Shown here in pieces: positions 15,804-23,730 of a DNA stretch of 32,018 nt. Within the stretch, counting starts at the first letter, position 1. Every line of letters begins with the position of its first letter. The position numbers and the translations under genes were made by a program. The notes under the pieces were generated by a model that was given only the letters and a program-made list of their open reading frames with translations, had not been told where the DNA came from and ran no database searches. Origin of the DNA: Pseudomonas sp. Ant30-3 (GTDB lineage Bacteria; Pseudomonadota; Gammaproteobacteria; Pseudomonadales; Pseudomonadaceae); the NCBI RefSeq assembly GCF_000690905.1, contig NZ_JMCL01000102.1, positions 1 through 32,018 on the forward strand, written 5' to 3'.

Positions 15804-16961
15804 ATGAACATCACCACCTTTGCCAAACGCATTTGCCTGCTAGTCCCGCTGCTCCTCTCGCCTGCCGCTTTCGCGGTCGAGATGATGCCGTCGCCACCTC
15901 AACTGGCTGCCAAGTCCTACGTGCTCATGGACGCCAGCAGCGGCAATGTGCTGGTCGAGAACAACGGTGACCAGCGTCTGCCGCCGGCCAGCCTGACCAA
16001 GCTGATGACCGCCTACCTTGCCACCCTGGAAATCCGTCGTGGCCAGATCGGCGAAAACGATCCAGTGACCGTCAGCGAAAATGCCTGGCGCACCGGCGGT
16101 TCGCGGATGTTCATCAAGGTCGGCTCGCAGGTGACTGTGAGCGATCTGCTGCACGGCATCATCATTCAGTCGGGCAACGACGCCAGTGTTGCGCTTGCCG
16201 AGCACATCGCCGGCAGCGAAGACGCGTTCGCCGACATGATGAACAAAACCGTGGCCGACCTGGGCATGACCAACAGCCACTTCATGAACCCGACCGGTTT
16301 GCCGAACCCTGAGCACTACTCGTCGGCTCACGACATGGCCGTGCTGGCTCGCGCAATCATCCACGAAGACCCGGCTCACTATGCGATCTACTCGCAGAAA
16401 GAGTTCTTCTGGAACGGCATCAAGCAACCCAACCGCAACCTGCTGCTGTGGCGCGACAAGACTGTGGACGGTCTGAAAACCGGTCACACCGACGAAGCCG
16501 GCTACTGCATGGTGTCTTCGGCTGTGCGTGACGGCATGCGCCTGATCGCCGTGGTGTTCGGCACCAACAGTGAAGTGGCGCGTGCTTCTGAAACCCAGAA
16601 GCTGCTGACCTACGGTTTCCGTTTCTTCGAAACCCAGACCTTCTATCAGAAAGGCACCGAGCTGGCTCAGGCACCGGTCTGGAAAGGCACCACCAATCAA
16701 GTCAAGGCCGGCCTGGCCCAAGACCTGACCATGACCCTGCCGAAGGGCCAGCTGAAAAAGCTCGCCGCCAGCATGACCATGAACCCGCAACTGATTGCAC
16801 CCATCGCCAAGGGCGACGTGATCGGTAAAGTCGAAGTCAAGCTGGACGAGAAGGTCGTGCACAGCGCCGACCTGATCGCTCTGGATGGCGTCGAGGAGGG
16901 TGGTATCTTCCGTCGCATGTGGGATAGCATCCGTCTATTCTTCTACGGCTTGTTCAACTGA
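15804..16961 (+). CDS. dacA: D-alanyl-D-alanine carboxypeptidase (PBP5/6 type)
   Basis: DacA removes the terminal D-Ala from peptidoglycan pentapeptides in the periplasm, limiting cross-linking and keeping cell shape. The signal peptide ends near AAFA (residue 24). The three penicillin-binding motifs are intact: SLTK (Ser63-Lys66), SGN (123-125) and KTG (225-227). A PBP5 C-terminal domain follows, and the end RRMWDSIRLFFYGLFN forms the amphipathic membrane anchor of this class. Length 385 is usual. A 194-bp gap separates it from rlpA, so it may have its own promoter. GAGAGA lies a few bases before the ATG. Confidence 0.97.
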   Translation: MNITTFAKRICLLVPLLLSPAAFAVEMMPSPPQLAAKSYVLMDASSGNVLVENNGDQRLPPASLTKLMTAYLATLEIRRGQIGENDPVTVSENAWRTGGSRMFIKVGSQVTVSDLLHGIIIQSGNDASVALAEHIAGSEDAFADMMNKTVADLGMTNSHFMNPTGLPNPEHYSSAHDMAVLARAIIHEDPAHYAIYSQKEFFWNGIKQPNRNLLLWRDKTVDGLKTGHTDEAGYCMVSSAVRDGMRLIAVVFGTNSEVARASETQKLLTYGFRFFETQTFYQKGTELAQAPVWKGTTNQVKAGLAQDLTMTLPKGQLKKLAASMTMNPQLIAPIAKGDVIGKVEVKLDEKVVHSADLIALDGVEEGGIFRRMWDSIRLFFYGLFN

Positions 16962-16977
16962 TTTGTGTTGACCCGCA

Positions 16978-17006
16978 TGGCCCCGCCCCGATCAGGCGCG
17001 GGGCCA
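16978..17006 (+). other. GC-rich hairpin between dacA and ybeD
   Basis: TGGCCCCGC (16978-16986) pairs perfectly with GCGGGGCCA (16998-17006) around an 11-nt loop. No T-tract follows, so it is not a typical intrinsic terminator. It may pause transcription or protect dacA mRNA while still letting ybeD-lipB-lipA be read. Confidence 0.6.
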
Positions 17007-17046
17007 GGCGCGTTACCACGGCTTGCACTTACGAGGCCGTTACGCC

Positions 17047-17322
17047 ATGACCGATACCGAAGTAAAGGCGCCAAAGATCGAATTCCCTGCCAATGATTAT
17101 CCGGTTAAGGTGATCAGCGACACGGGTGTCGGCAACAAGGACAAGATCATCGAAATCGTCAAGAAGCACGCGACCATCAACGATGAGCGAATTGACGAGC
17201 GTTCAAGCAGCAACGGCAAATACACCACTATCCAGTTGCACATTGTCGCCACCGGCCAAGACCAGCTGTACGACATCAACAGCGAGTTACGTGCTACCGG
17301 TTTCGTACACATGGTGTTGTGA
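17047..17322 (+). CDS. ybeD: DUF493 family protein YbeD
   Basis: A 91-residue protein of the UPF0250/DUF493 family, which has an ACT-like alpha/beta fold resembling the regulatory domain of phosphoglycerate dehydrogenase. Family stretches are IEFPANDYPVKVI and the C-terminal QLYDINSELRATGFVHMVL. The ATG at 17047 is used because GAGG lies 10 nt upstream; an earlier frame extension to 17023 adds a non-conserved segment. It overlaps lipB by one base (TGATG), and the dacA-ybeD-lipB order is the same in E. coli. A regulatory role near lipoate synthesis has been suggested from context, but its function is not established. Confidence 0.93.
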   Translation: MTDTEVKAPKIEFPANDYPVKVISDTGVGNKDKIIEIVKKHATINDERIDERSSSNGKYTTIQLHIVATGQDQLYDINSELRATGFVHMVL

Positions 17323-17969
17323 TGTCCGGCACGCTGGGCTTTCGTGAGCTCGGCCAGATGGCTTACGAGCCGGTCTGGCATGCCATGCAACGCTTCACCA
17401 ACGAACGCGGCAGCGATGCCGCCGACGAAATCTGGCTGGTCGAGCACCCTCCAGTGTTCACCCAGGGCCAGGCCGGCAAGGCCGAACATTTGCTGCTGCC
17501 GGGTGATATTCCTGTCGTGCAGGTCGACCGCGGTGGTCAGGTGACTTATCACGGTCCCGGTCAGTTGGTGGCCTACCTGTTGCTCGACGTGCGCAAGCTG
17601 GGTTTCGGCGTGCGAGACCTGGTCACGCGTATGGAACATTGCCTGATCGAGCTGTTGGCCAGTTATGGTGTGACGGCGGCGGCCAAGCCAGATGCACCGG
17701 GTGTCTATGTTGACGGGGCAAAAATTGCCTCGCTGGGTCTGCGGATCCGCCACGGCTGTTCGTTTCATGGCCTGGCCCTGAACGTGGACATGAACCTGGA
17801 ACCGTTTCGACGGATTAATCCCTGCGGCTACGCCGGGCTGGCGATGACCCAGCTGAGCGATCACGCAGGATCGATTGAATTTGCCGAGGTAAGTGCCCGG
17901 CTGCGTGCGCAGCTCGTCAGACACCTCGACTATGCTGAGCAGACGACCCTCACGGGCGGAATCGACTGA
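17322..17969 (+). CDS. lipB: Octanoyl-[ACP]:protein N-octanoyltransferase
   Basis: LipB moves octanoyl groups from acyl carrier protein to the lipoyl domains of 2-oxo acid dehydrogenases, the first step of de novo lipoylation. The catalytic pair is present: Lys134 in DGAKIASLGLR and Cys168 in RINPCGYAGL. The signature RGGQVTYHGPGQLVAY (70-85) is intact. ATG 17322 overlaps the ybeD stop; a GTG directly before it is less likely. 215 residues is the usual length. It ends 1 bp before lipA, forming a lipB-lipA pair. Confidence 0.97.
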   Translation: MSGTLGFRELGQMAYEPVWHAMQRFTNERGSDAADEIWLVEHPPVFTQGQAGKAEHLLLPGDIPVVQVDRGGQVTYHGPGQLVAYLLLDVRKLGFGVRDLVTRMEHCLIELLASYGVTAAAKPDAPGVYVDGAKIASLGLRIRHGCSFHGLALNVDMNLEPFRRINPCGYAGLAMTQLSDHAGSIEFAEVSARLRAQLVRHLDYAEQTTLTGGID

Positions 17970-17970
17970 T

Positions 17971-18993
17971 ATGACTACTGATGCAGTGCAAACCATGATC
18001 CCGACGCTGGATGTCACCGAGCGTCCGGCCCCGCGTGCCAAGGTTGAAGCCGGCGTCAAGCTGCGCGGCGCCGAGAAGGTTGCACGCATCCCGGTGAAGA
18101 TCATCCCGACCACCGAACTGCCGAAGAAACCCGACTGGATCCGCGTGCGCATCCCGATTTCGCCGGAAGTCGACCGCATCAAGGCGCTGCTGCGCAAACA
18201 CAAGCTGCACAGTGTGTGCGAGGAAGCGTCCTGCCCGAACCTGGGGGAATGCTTCTCCGGTGGCACCGCGACGTTCATGATCATGGGCGACATCTGCACC
18301 CGTCGCTGCCCGTTCTGCGACGTCGGCCACGGCCGTCCGAAGCCACTCGACGTGAATGAGCCGCAAAGCCTGGCCATCGCCATCGCCGACCTCAAGCTCA
18401 AGTACGTGGTGATCACCTCCGTTGACCGCGACGACCTGCGTGACGGCGGTGCCCAGCATTTTGCCGACTGCATCCGCGAGATCCGCAAGCTGTCGCCGAA
18501 TGTGCAGCTCGAAACCCTGGTCCCGGACTACCGCGGGCGCATGGACGTCGCGTTGGAAATCACGGCAGCCGAGCCGCCGGATGTGTTCAACCACAACCTT
18601 GAGACCGTGCCGCGCCTGTACAAGGCCGCGCGTCCGGGTTCGGATTACCAGTGGTCGCTGACCCTGCTGCAACGCTTCAAGCAGATGATGCCGCACATTC
18701 CTACCAAGTCCGGTTTGATGCTGGGGCTGGGTGAAACCGATGAAGAAGTCATCGAAGTCATGAAGCGCATGCGTGAGCACGACATCGACATGCTGACCCT
18801 TGGTCAATACCTGCAGCCGTCGCGCAGCCACTTGCCGGTCCAGCGTTTTGTACACCCGGACACCTTCGCCTGGTTCGCCGAGGAAGGTTACAAGATGGGC
18901 TTCAAAAACGTTGCGTCCGGCCCGCTGGTACGTTCTTCGTACCACGCCGACGAGCAGGCGAAGCTGGTCAAGGCTGAACTGATGTCGTCCTGA
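17971..18993 (+). CDS. lipA: Lipoyl synthase (radical SAM)
   Basis: LipA inserts two sulfur atoms into octanoyl-lipoyl domains. It carries both iron-sulfur sites of the family: the auxiliary cluster CEEASCPNLGEC (Cys83, 88, 94), and the radical-SAM CxxxCxxC in CTRRCPFCD (Cys109, 113, 116). The C-terminal RSSYHADEQ supplies the conserved Ser that ligates the auxiliary cluster. ATG 17971, one base after the lipB stop codon, gives 340 residues, near the usual length. The preceding in-frame region lies inside lipB and is not conserved. A strong terminator follows. Confidence 0.97.
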   Translation: MTTDAVQTMIPTLDVTERPAPRAKVEAGVKLRGAEKVARIPVKIIPTTELPKKPDWIRVRIPISPEVDRIKALLRKHKLHSVCEEASCPNLGECFSGGTATFMIMGDICTRRCPFCDVGHGRPKPLDVNEPQSLAIAIADLKLKYVVITSVDRDDLRDGGAQHFADCIREIRKLSPNVQLETLVPDYRGRMDVALEITAAEPPDVFNHNLETVPRLYKAARPGSDYQWSLTLLQRFKQMMPHIPTKSGLMLGLGETDEEVIEVMKRMREHDIDMLTLGQYLQPSRSHLPVQRFVHPDTFAWFAEEGYKMGFKNVASGPLVRSSYHADEQAKLVKAELMSS

Positions 18994-19000
18994 TAAAAAT

Positions 19001-19037
19001 GCCCGCCAGGTGATGTCAGCCTGGCGGGCGTTTTTTT
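19001..19037 (+). terminator. Intrinsic terminator after lipA
   Basis: GCCCGCCAGG (19001-19010) pairs perfectly with CCTGGCGGGC (19020-19029) around a 9-nt loop. A run of seven T's follows at 19031-19037. It closes the proA-lipA run. Confidence 0.93.
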
Positions 19038-19155
19038 GCAATGCCTACGGTCACTGCTGCTTTTTCCTGCGACCTGCGGGGCGCGTGATCCTCTTCTGTT
19101 TGTCCCCGTTCCTGACTACTGTGTGCCTGACGCAATCGCACAGGGAGATTCATGG

Positions 19156-20106
19156 ATGACCGTTCGACCGACCCACACTCTTTGCCCTCATACACCCGTG
19201 CCAGCCCTGCCATCGGAAGGTCTGATCGGCGTGATCGCACCCGCCGGGCCAGCCGCGCTGGACACTGAAAAAGCATTCGCCTGGATGCGGGCCCGCGGAT
19301 ACGCCCTGCGGATTTTCCCCGGTGTTTATGAGGCGGATGGCTACCTCGCCGGCAGCGACGATGTGCGCCTCAACGATCTGCACGGGGCTTTCGAAGACAG
19401 TGAGGTCGATGCAATCATCTGCCTGCGCGGTGGCTACGGTACCCCGCGTTTGCTCGACCGTATCGATTTCGAGCTGTTGCAGACCAATGCCAAGCCGTTC
19501 ATTGGCTACAGCGACATCACCGCGCTGCACCTGGCGATCAGTCGATATGCAGGGTTCGTGACGTTTCATGGGCCACTGCTAAACGCGGACTTGCTGGGCA
19601 ACCGGCAGAAACCTACGGAGGCCTCGTTTTTCAATATGCTCAGAGGGCAGATGAAGGCGGGCAGTCTGCTGGCACATCCGGTGGCGTGGCCGTTGACCAC
19701 GATCGAACCAGGCATCGCTCACGGGCGTTTGCTCGGCGGTAATCTGTCGATAATCGCCGCGACCATGGGCACGCCTTTTGAGATGGATGCGGAAGGCGTG
19801 ATCCTGTTCATCGAGGACATCAATGAGCCGTTGTACCGAATCGACCGGCTGCTGACCCATCTGCGACTCGCTGGCACGCTTGGCAAGCTGCGCGGGGTGC
19901 TGGTGGGGGATGTGGCGGGTGTGGATGCGGCTGTGCTCGAGCGGTTGCTCAAGCAGACGTTCGAACCATTGCGCATACCGGTGCTGGCCGGCTGGCGCAG
20001 CGGGCATTGCGATCCGAACCTGACGTTGCCGATGGGCGCGTTGGTTCGGCTGGATGCTGGGAATAAAGAATTGGTGTTGGAGCAGGATGTGGTGGTCAAG
20101 GCTTAG
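19156..20106 (+). CDS. ldcA: LD-carboxypeptidase (peptidase family S66, LdcA)
   Basis: LdcA cleaves the L,D bond of recycled murein tetrapeptides in the cytoplasm, feeding tripeptide back into peptidoglycan synthesis. The family S66 nucleophile is in FIGYSDITALHLA (Ser119). The later acidic block ILFIEDINEPLYRIDR and the His in GHCDPNLTLPMG complete the Ser-Glu-His set. The nucleophile loop is preceded by CLRGGYGTPRLLD. The frame is open from 19036, but ATG 19156 has GGGAGA 7 nt upstream, follows the lipA terminator, and gives 316 residues, usual for the family. It probably has its own promoter in 19038-19155. Confidence 0.93.
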   Translation: MTVRPTHTLCPHTPVPALPSEGLIGVIAPAGPAALDTEKAFAWMRARGYALRIFPGVYEADGYLAGSDDVRLNDLHGAFEDSEVDAIICLRGGYGTPRLLDRIDFELLQTNAKPFIGYSDITALHLAISRYAGFVTFHGPLLNADLLGNRQKPTEASFFNMLRGQMKAGSLLAHPVAWPLTTIEPGIAHGRLLGGNLSIIAATMGTPFEMDAEGVILFIEDINEPLYRIDRLLTHLRLAGTLGKLRGVLVGDVAGVDAAVLERLLKQTFEPLRIPVLAGWRSGHCDPNLTLPMGALVRLDAGNKELVLEQDVVVKA

Positions 20107-20129
20107 GCATTCATCGCCTGACAGTGAGT

Positions 20130-20212
20130 CTTCGCGAGCAGGCTCGCTCCCACATTCGACCATGTCCCCCTAAAGAACACGGTCACCTGTGGGAGCGAGC
20201 CTGCTCGCGAAG
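20130..20212. repeat. REPIN-like perfect inverted repeat (family B) between convergent genes
   Basis: Two perfect 25-bp arms, 20130-20154 (beginning CTTCGCGAGCAGGCTCGC) and 20188-20212, flank a 33-bp loop. Each arm is nearly palindromic (GCGAGCAGGCTCGC). It ends 3 bp from the stop codon of the minus-strand transglycosylase and sits 23 bp after ldcA. Confidence 0.88.
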
Positions 20213-20215
20213 CTT

Positions 20216-21538
20216 TTAGCGGTTGCGAAGGCCTTCCAGCAACTTATGCGTCGGATAACCATCCGCCGGCCAGCCGAACGATTGCTGCGCGCTACGGATC
20301 GCTTTGCGCGTGTTTGCGCCAATGATGCCATCGGCGGTGCCCGCGTCGTACTGCTGAGCGCTCAGGAGGGTTTGCAGCTCGATACGCTCGGTGCGACTCA
20401 GCGGCATATCATCTTTTGGCCATGAGCCACTGATCAAACCGCCGCCGCTGAAACGCTCGGACAGCAGGCTCACCGCCAAGGCATAGGACGACGAATTGTT
20501 GTACTTGAGAATCGCGCGGAAGTTGTCGAGGACCAAAAACGCCGGGCCGCGATGACCCGCTGGCAGCAGCAGCGCAGCGGAGAGGTTTTCCGACCCGGCG
20601 GGAGGCTGGGCACCATTGGGCAGCGTCACGCCCAGTTGGCGCCACTCGGCGACACTCTTGCGAATCGCGCCGTCGGCCAGCACGTAATCGAAGCTACTCG
20701 CCAGTTGCACCTCGAAGCCCCAGGGTTGGCCACGCTGCCAGCCGGAGCTTTGCAGATAGTGCGCGGTCGACGCCAGTGCATCGGCGGGGCTGCCCCAGAT
20801 GTCGCGGCGGCCGTCCCCATCGAAATCCACGGCGTGGGTGTTGTAGGTGGTCGGGATGAATTGGGTTTGCCCCATCGCTCCGGCCCAGGAACCCAGCATC
20901 TTCTCCGGCTCGATGTCACCCTGTTGCAGAATCTGCAGGGCGGCGATCAATTGCGCATGGGCAAAGCCCGGGCGCCGGCCTTCATACGCCAGCGTCGCAA
21001 GGGAATTGATGACCGACTTGCTGCCCTGGAACTGACCGAAATTGCTCTCCATGCCCCACACCGATACGAGCGCCTGGCGATCGACACCATAGCGCTGCTC
21101 GATGCTTTGCAGGATGTCGGCATACTGGCTGACCAGCGCCTGACCTTTGCGCACCCGCAACGGCGATAACGCACCGTCGAGGTATTCCCAGACCGGCCGG
21201 GAAAATTCCGGCTGGCTGCGGTCGGCACGAATTACGCTGTTGTCGATGCTGACATTGGCAAACGCGCGATCGAACAAGTCGGCACGAATACCGGCGGCCA
21301 AAGCGTCCTTACGGAAACCGGCCTGCCATTCGGCGAAAGTCTGAGTCGGCTGCAGATTGAGGTCGTCACCGGTCGGCACCACGGGAGGGATCACCGCAGG
21401 GGCTGTCGCGACGGGAAGTGTCTTTAGAGGTTGGGCGTCGGCGGCGGTTGGTTTCTCCGCGCAGGCGACAAGCAGAACTAGGCTGGAGGCTGCAATCAGT
21501 TGGCGCAGGGGCCAACGACGAGAAATACAAAAGGGCAT
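20216..21538 (-). CDS. Lipoprotein lytic murein transglycosylase, MltB family, with C-terminal peptidoglycan-binding domain
   Basis: The 440-residue protein starts MPFCISRRWPLRQ and has a lipobox LVAC (Cys26), so it should be a membrane-anchored lipoprotein. After a Pro/Ala-rich linker, the SLT (MltB-type) domain carries the catalytic Glu in VSVWGMESNFGQF (Glu164). It continues with WAGAMGQTQFIPTTYNTHAVDFDGDG (split here as AGAMGQTQFIPTTYN and HAVDFDGDG). Residues about 380-440 form a PG_binding_1 domain (RIELQTLLSAQQYDAGTADG, then TRKAIRSAQQ). This architecture matches the SltB2/SltB3-type enzymes of Pseudomonas. It would be the second MltB-family enzyme in the window. Start chosen at 21538, since upstream residues do not form part of the signal. 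Confidence 0.92.
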   Translation of the reverse strand: MPFCISRRWPLRQLIAASSLVLLVACAEKPTAADAQPLKTLPVATAPAVIPPVVPTGDDLNLQPTQTFAEWQAGFRKDALAAGIRADLFDRAFANVSIDNSVIRADRSQPEFSRPVWEYLDGALSPLRVRKGQALVSQYADILQSIEQRYGVDRQALVSVWGMESNFGQFQGSKSVINSLATLAYEGRRPGFAHAQLIAALQILQQGDIEPEKMLGSWAGAMGQTQFIPTTYNTHAVDFDGDGRRDIWGSPADALASTAHYLQSSGWQRGQPWGFEVQLASSFDYVLADGAIRKSVAEWRQLGVTLPNGAQPPAGSENLSAALLLPAGHRGPAFLVLDNFRAILKYNNSSSYALAVSLLSERFSGGGLISGSWPKDDMPLSRTERIELQTLLSAQQYDAGTADGIIGANTRKAIRSAQQSFGWPADGYPTHKLLEGLRNR

Positions 21539-21600
21539 GCACGGGTCCAGGGAATACGGATCAGGTGCAGACCTTAACATGTTGCGCGATGGCTTGCCTT

Positions 21601-21765
21601 TCAGGCCGCCAGAAAGTAAGAAGCCTCCCAGTTGTCAGACTGGAAGGCTTCGCGGCGGTAGCTGCCTTTGCCCTTGCCGGCGCGTTCCTGTCGGCTGCGG
21701 AACAGTGGCTGGGCGATGATGGATTTGGCCTTGTTGGGGCCATTTCTGGATGGCTTTTTGCTCAT
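21601..21765 (-). CDS. arfA: Alternative ribosome-rescue factor A
   Basis: ArfA recruits release factor 2 to ribosomes stalled on mRNAs without a stop codon, the back-up of tmRNA. The 54-residue protein has the conserved QPLFRSRQER (19-28), the basic KGKGSYRRE (31-39) and NWEAS (45-49), matching the E. coli order PLFRxR-KGKGSYxR-NWEAS. E. coli ArfA has 72 residues but acts as a product cut at about residue 55, just after NWEAS. Here a fully paired 13-bp mRNA hairpin covers codons 39-49 and is followed by a U-rich stretch before the stop codon, so the natural message is probably non-stop. ATG 21765 is used, although the frame extends to 21864. Confidence 0.9.
   Translation of the reverse strand: MSKKPSRNGPNKAKSIIAQPLFRSRQERAGKGKGSYRREAFQSDNWEASYFLAA
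21620..21651 (-). promoter_or_regulatory. Hairpin inside arfA coding sequence (RNase III / terminator-like)
   Basis: In the minus-strand transcript, GAAGCCUUCCAGU pairs with ACUGGGAGGCUUC over 13 bp around a 6-nt loop (CUGACA); the one non-Watson-Crick pair is U-G. On the plus strand the same position is a C-A mismatch, so the hairpin fits the arfA mRNA. The next nine bases, UUACUUUCU, are U-rich, and the stop codon comes only after that. Confidence 0.8.
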
Positions 21766-21864
21766 GAGCGAGTCTCTCGATTGAGTGGGTGTTTGCGGGG
21801 AAAATGATCTGCCGAACTGTGGTGTCTGTCTATAGGACACATGCGGGTAGGTTTTGTAAGGCAA

Positions 21865-21954
21865 AAAGATCGCAGCCTCGTTTCACTCGACAGCTCCTAC
21901 AACGGAATACGCCGTCCTGTAGGAGCTGTTGAGTGAAACGAGGCTGCGATCTTT
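21865..21954. repeat. REPIN-like inverted repeat (family C), between holA and arfA
   Basis: Arms 21865-21901 (beginning AAAGATCGCAGCCTCGTTTC) and 21918-21954 are reverse complements at 36 of 37 positions around a 16-bp loop. The arm is shared with the element at 27812-27900. It ends 5 bp from the holA stop codon and could end the leuS-lptE-holA transcript, separating it from arfA. Confidence 0.88.
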
Positions 21955-21959
21955 CGCTC

Positions 21960-22997
21960 TTATTCAGCGGGCAATGACAATCGCTGGCCGGCCATCAACA
22001 GCGCCAACCGGCTCAAGCTCATCCATGGCGAACCCGCCGCTTGCCCCTTGATCTGCGCATCGATGCGCTGAGCTTCCAACAGCAACTGCGCCCAGCGTGG
22101 CGCTGAATATCGTTGCAGGGCTTTGCTCATCAGCGGCTTGCGCTTATCCCAGACCGGGGGGCGGGCCGAGCTGAAAGCTTTATCCAGCGGCACACCCTGG
22201 CTGTATTGCAGCGACAGGTTGGCCAGCAGTCGCAGCTCCCGTGCCAGCGCCCAGAGGATCACCGGTGGCTCGACGCCTTCACCGCGCAACCCCTCAAGCA
22301 TGCGCAGAGCATGCGCTGCTTCGCCATTAAGGATCGCGTCAGTCAGGCCGAAGACATCGAAGCGCGCACTGTCGGCCACCGCCGCCTGCACGGTTTCGAC
22401 GGTTATCTGGCCACCTTCGGCCATCAGCTTGAGCTTCTCGATTTCCTGAGCGGCGGCCAGCAGGTTGCCTTCGACCCGCGCGGCAATCAACTCCACCGCG
22501 TCCTGACTGGCAGAGAGCCCTGCCTGGGACAGTCGCTGGCGGATCCAGCTCGGCAGCTGGTTGGCGTCGACCGGCCAGATCTGCACGAACTGAGTTTGCT
22601 GACCTTCGACCAGCGCCTTGCCCCATTTGGTTTTCTGCGCACTGCCATCGAGCTTCGGCAGGCTGATGAGCAGCACCGTGTCTTCAGCCGGCCGCGAACA
22701 GTATTCGATGAAGGCCGCAGCACCTTTGTCACCCGGTTTGCCAGACGGCAGACGCAGCTCCAGCAGGCGTTTTTCAGCGAACAGCGACATGCTTGCCCCA
22801 GCCTGCAACAGCGTGCCCCAGTCGAAACTGGCGTCGGCGGCAAAGACCTGGCGTTCGTCGAAGCCCTGCTGGCGTGCGGCGGTGCGAATGGCGTCGGCGG
22901 CTTCCTGGCACAACAGCGGGTCATCGCCGCTGATGATATAGACCGGCGCGAGTGCGCCCTGCAGGTGTTTGCCGAGTTGAGCGGGGGCGAGTTTCAT
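21960..22997 (-). CDS. holA: DNA polymerase III delta subunit
   Basis: HolA opens the beta clamp within the clamp-loader complex. The N-terminal stretch MKLAPAQLGKHLQGALAPVYIISGDDPLLCQEAADAIR (residues 1-38, quoted in part: APVYIISGDDPLL) is typical: a degenerate AAA+ module binding no nucleotide. Further family features are the beta-binding SMSLFAEKRLLELRLP segment and the C-terminal collar region. ATG 22997 gives 345 residues, equal to the family norm; the ORF upstream lies in the lptE-holA gap. It lies 39 bp downstream of lptE, the same lptE-holA order as in E. coli, where LPS assembly and replication genes are adjacent without a known functional link. Confidence 0.94.
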   Translation of the reverse strand: MKLAPAQLGKHLQGALAPVYIISGDDPLLCQEAADAIRTAARQQGFDERQVFAADASFDWGTLLQAGASMSLFAEKRLLELRLPSGKPGDKGAAAFIEYCSRPAEDTVLLISLPKLDGSAQKTKWGKALVEGQQTQFVQIWPVDANQLPSWIRQRLSQAGLSASQDAVELIAARVEGNLLAAAQEIEKLKLMAEGGQITVETVQAAVADSARFDVFGLTDAILNGEAAHALRMLEGLRGEGVEPPVILWALARELRLLANLSLQYSQGVPLDKAFSSARPPVWDKRKPLMSKALQRYSAPRWAQLLLEAQRIDAQIKGQAAGSPWMSLSRLALLMAGQRLSLPAE

Positions 22998-23036
22998 AAG
23001 AGAGGGCAAGCGGGGCGCCTGAGCGCCCCGCAAGTC

Positions 23037-23642
23037 TTACTGCTGAGGCAGTTCGACAGGCGACTGACGCGGGGTTTCCGCTTCAGCCTTCTGCGCAGCT
23101 TCAAGGGCGTCGGCGTCGGCTTTGGCCCGGGCTGCGGCAGTTTGCTGCAATTGGTCCAGCTGAGTCGGCGTCAACTGCTGCAAGCGCAGCATCATGCGCT
23201 GGATCAGCTCACGACGGATTTGCTTGCGCACATCGGTGGCTTCCTGGTCGGAACCCACCAGGTTGTTGCCGTCGTGGATAAAGACTTTCTGCACTTCCAG
23301 CTTGTCGCTCAACAGGGGCAGATTGCTCTCGCCACGGATGTCATAGCTGAGCACCGTGCTCACCTGGTACTCCCCAGTACGACCGGCGCCGGCGTAACTG
23401 AGGATGCGCTGGGATTCCTGCTCATCGGTCAGCACCAGCTTATAAGGCGCGCCGGTGTAAACCTTGACACCGCTGCCTTCGAGCATCTGGCGCAGCTGGG
23501 TCACGGTTTCGCCGTAGGCGTTACGGGCGCTCAGGTCGAGGTCCTTGATCGCCAGTTCGGTGGTGCCGGTACCGCGCAGCTGGAAACCGCAGGCGCTCAA
23601 CAGGACTGCAAGGCCCATCACCAGCAAATTGCGTTTGATCAT
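23037..23642 (-). CDS. lptE: LPS-assembly lipoprotein LptE
   Basis: LptE is the lipoprotein plug of the LptD outer-membrane translocon that inserts lipopolysaccharide. The start MIKRNLLVMGLAVLLSACGF has a clear lipobox (Cys18), followed by QLRGTG, typical of the family. The rest shows the alternating strands of the LptE fold, with VSTVLSYDIRG-type segments. A C-terminal extension of about 40 residues, rich in Gln, Ala and Glu, is longer than in E. coli and seen in Pseudomonas members. GGGGAG lies before the ATG. It follows leuS after 88 bp that contain two hairpins. Confidence 0.93.
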   Translation of the reverse strand: MIKRNLLVMGLAVLLSACGFQLRGTGTTELAIKDLDLSARNAYGETVTQLRQMLEGSGVKVYTGAPYKLVLTDEQESQRILSYAGAGRTGEYQVSTVLSYDIRGESNLPLLSDKLEVQKVFIHDGNNLVGSDQEATDVRKQIRRELIQRMMLRLQQLTPTQLDQLQQTAAARAKADADALEAAQKAEAETPRQSPVELPQQ

Positions 23643-23667
23643 CTTGTTGCTCCCCTTGAAACCAGGT

Positions 23668-23722
23668 GGGCCGACCGTGCGGCCCGAAAGGTTTTACTCG
23701 GCGCCAGGCATTACCTGGCGCC
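23668..23722 (-). other. Two hairpins between leuS and lptE
   Basis: GGCGCCAGG (23700-23708) and CCTGGCGCC (23714-23722) form a perfect 9-bp stem around 5 nt. GGGCCG (23668-23673) and CGGCCC (23680-23685) form a 6-bp stem. In the minus-strand transcript neither is followed by a clear U-tract, so these are possible pausing or processing sites rather than sure terminators. Confidence 0.5.
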
Positions 23723-23730
23723 TGCTCCAA

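Noticed and set aside
16978..17006. dacA-ybeD hairpin as an intrinsic terminator
   Set aside because: The stem is strong, but no T-tract follows and the next gene begins 41 bp later, so I list it only as a hairpin.
17097..18488. A 463-codon open frame on the minus strand opposite ybeD-lipB-lipA
   Set aside because: Antisense to three conserved genes with their catalytic residues in place; no domain and no start context.
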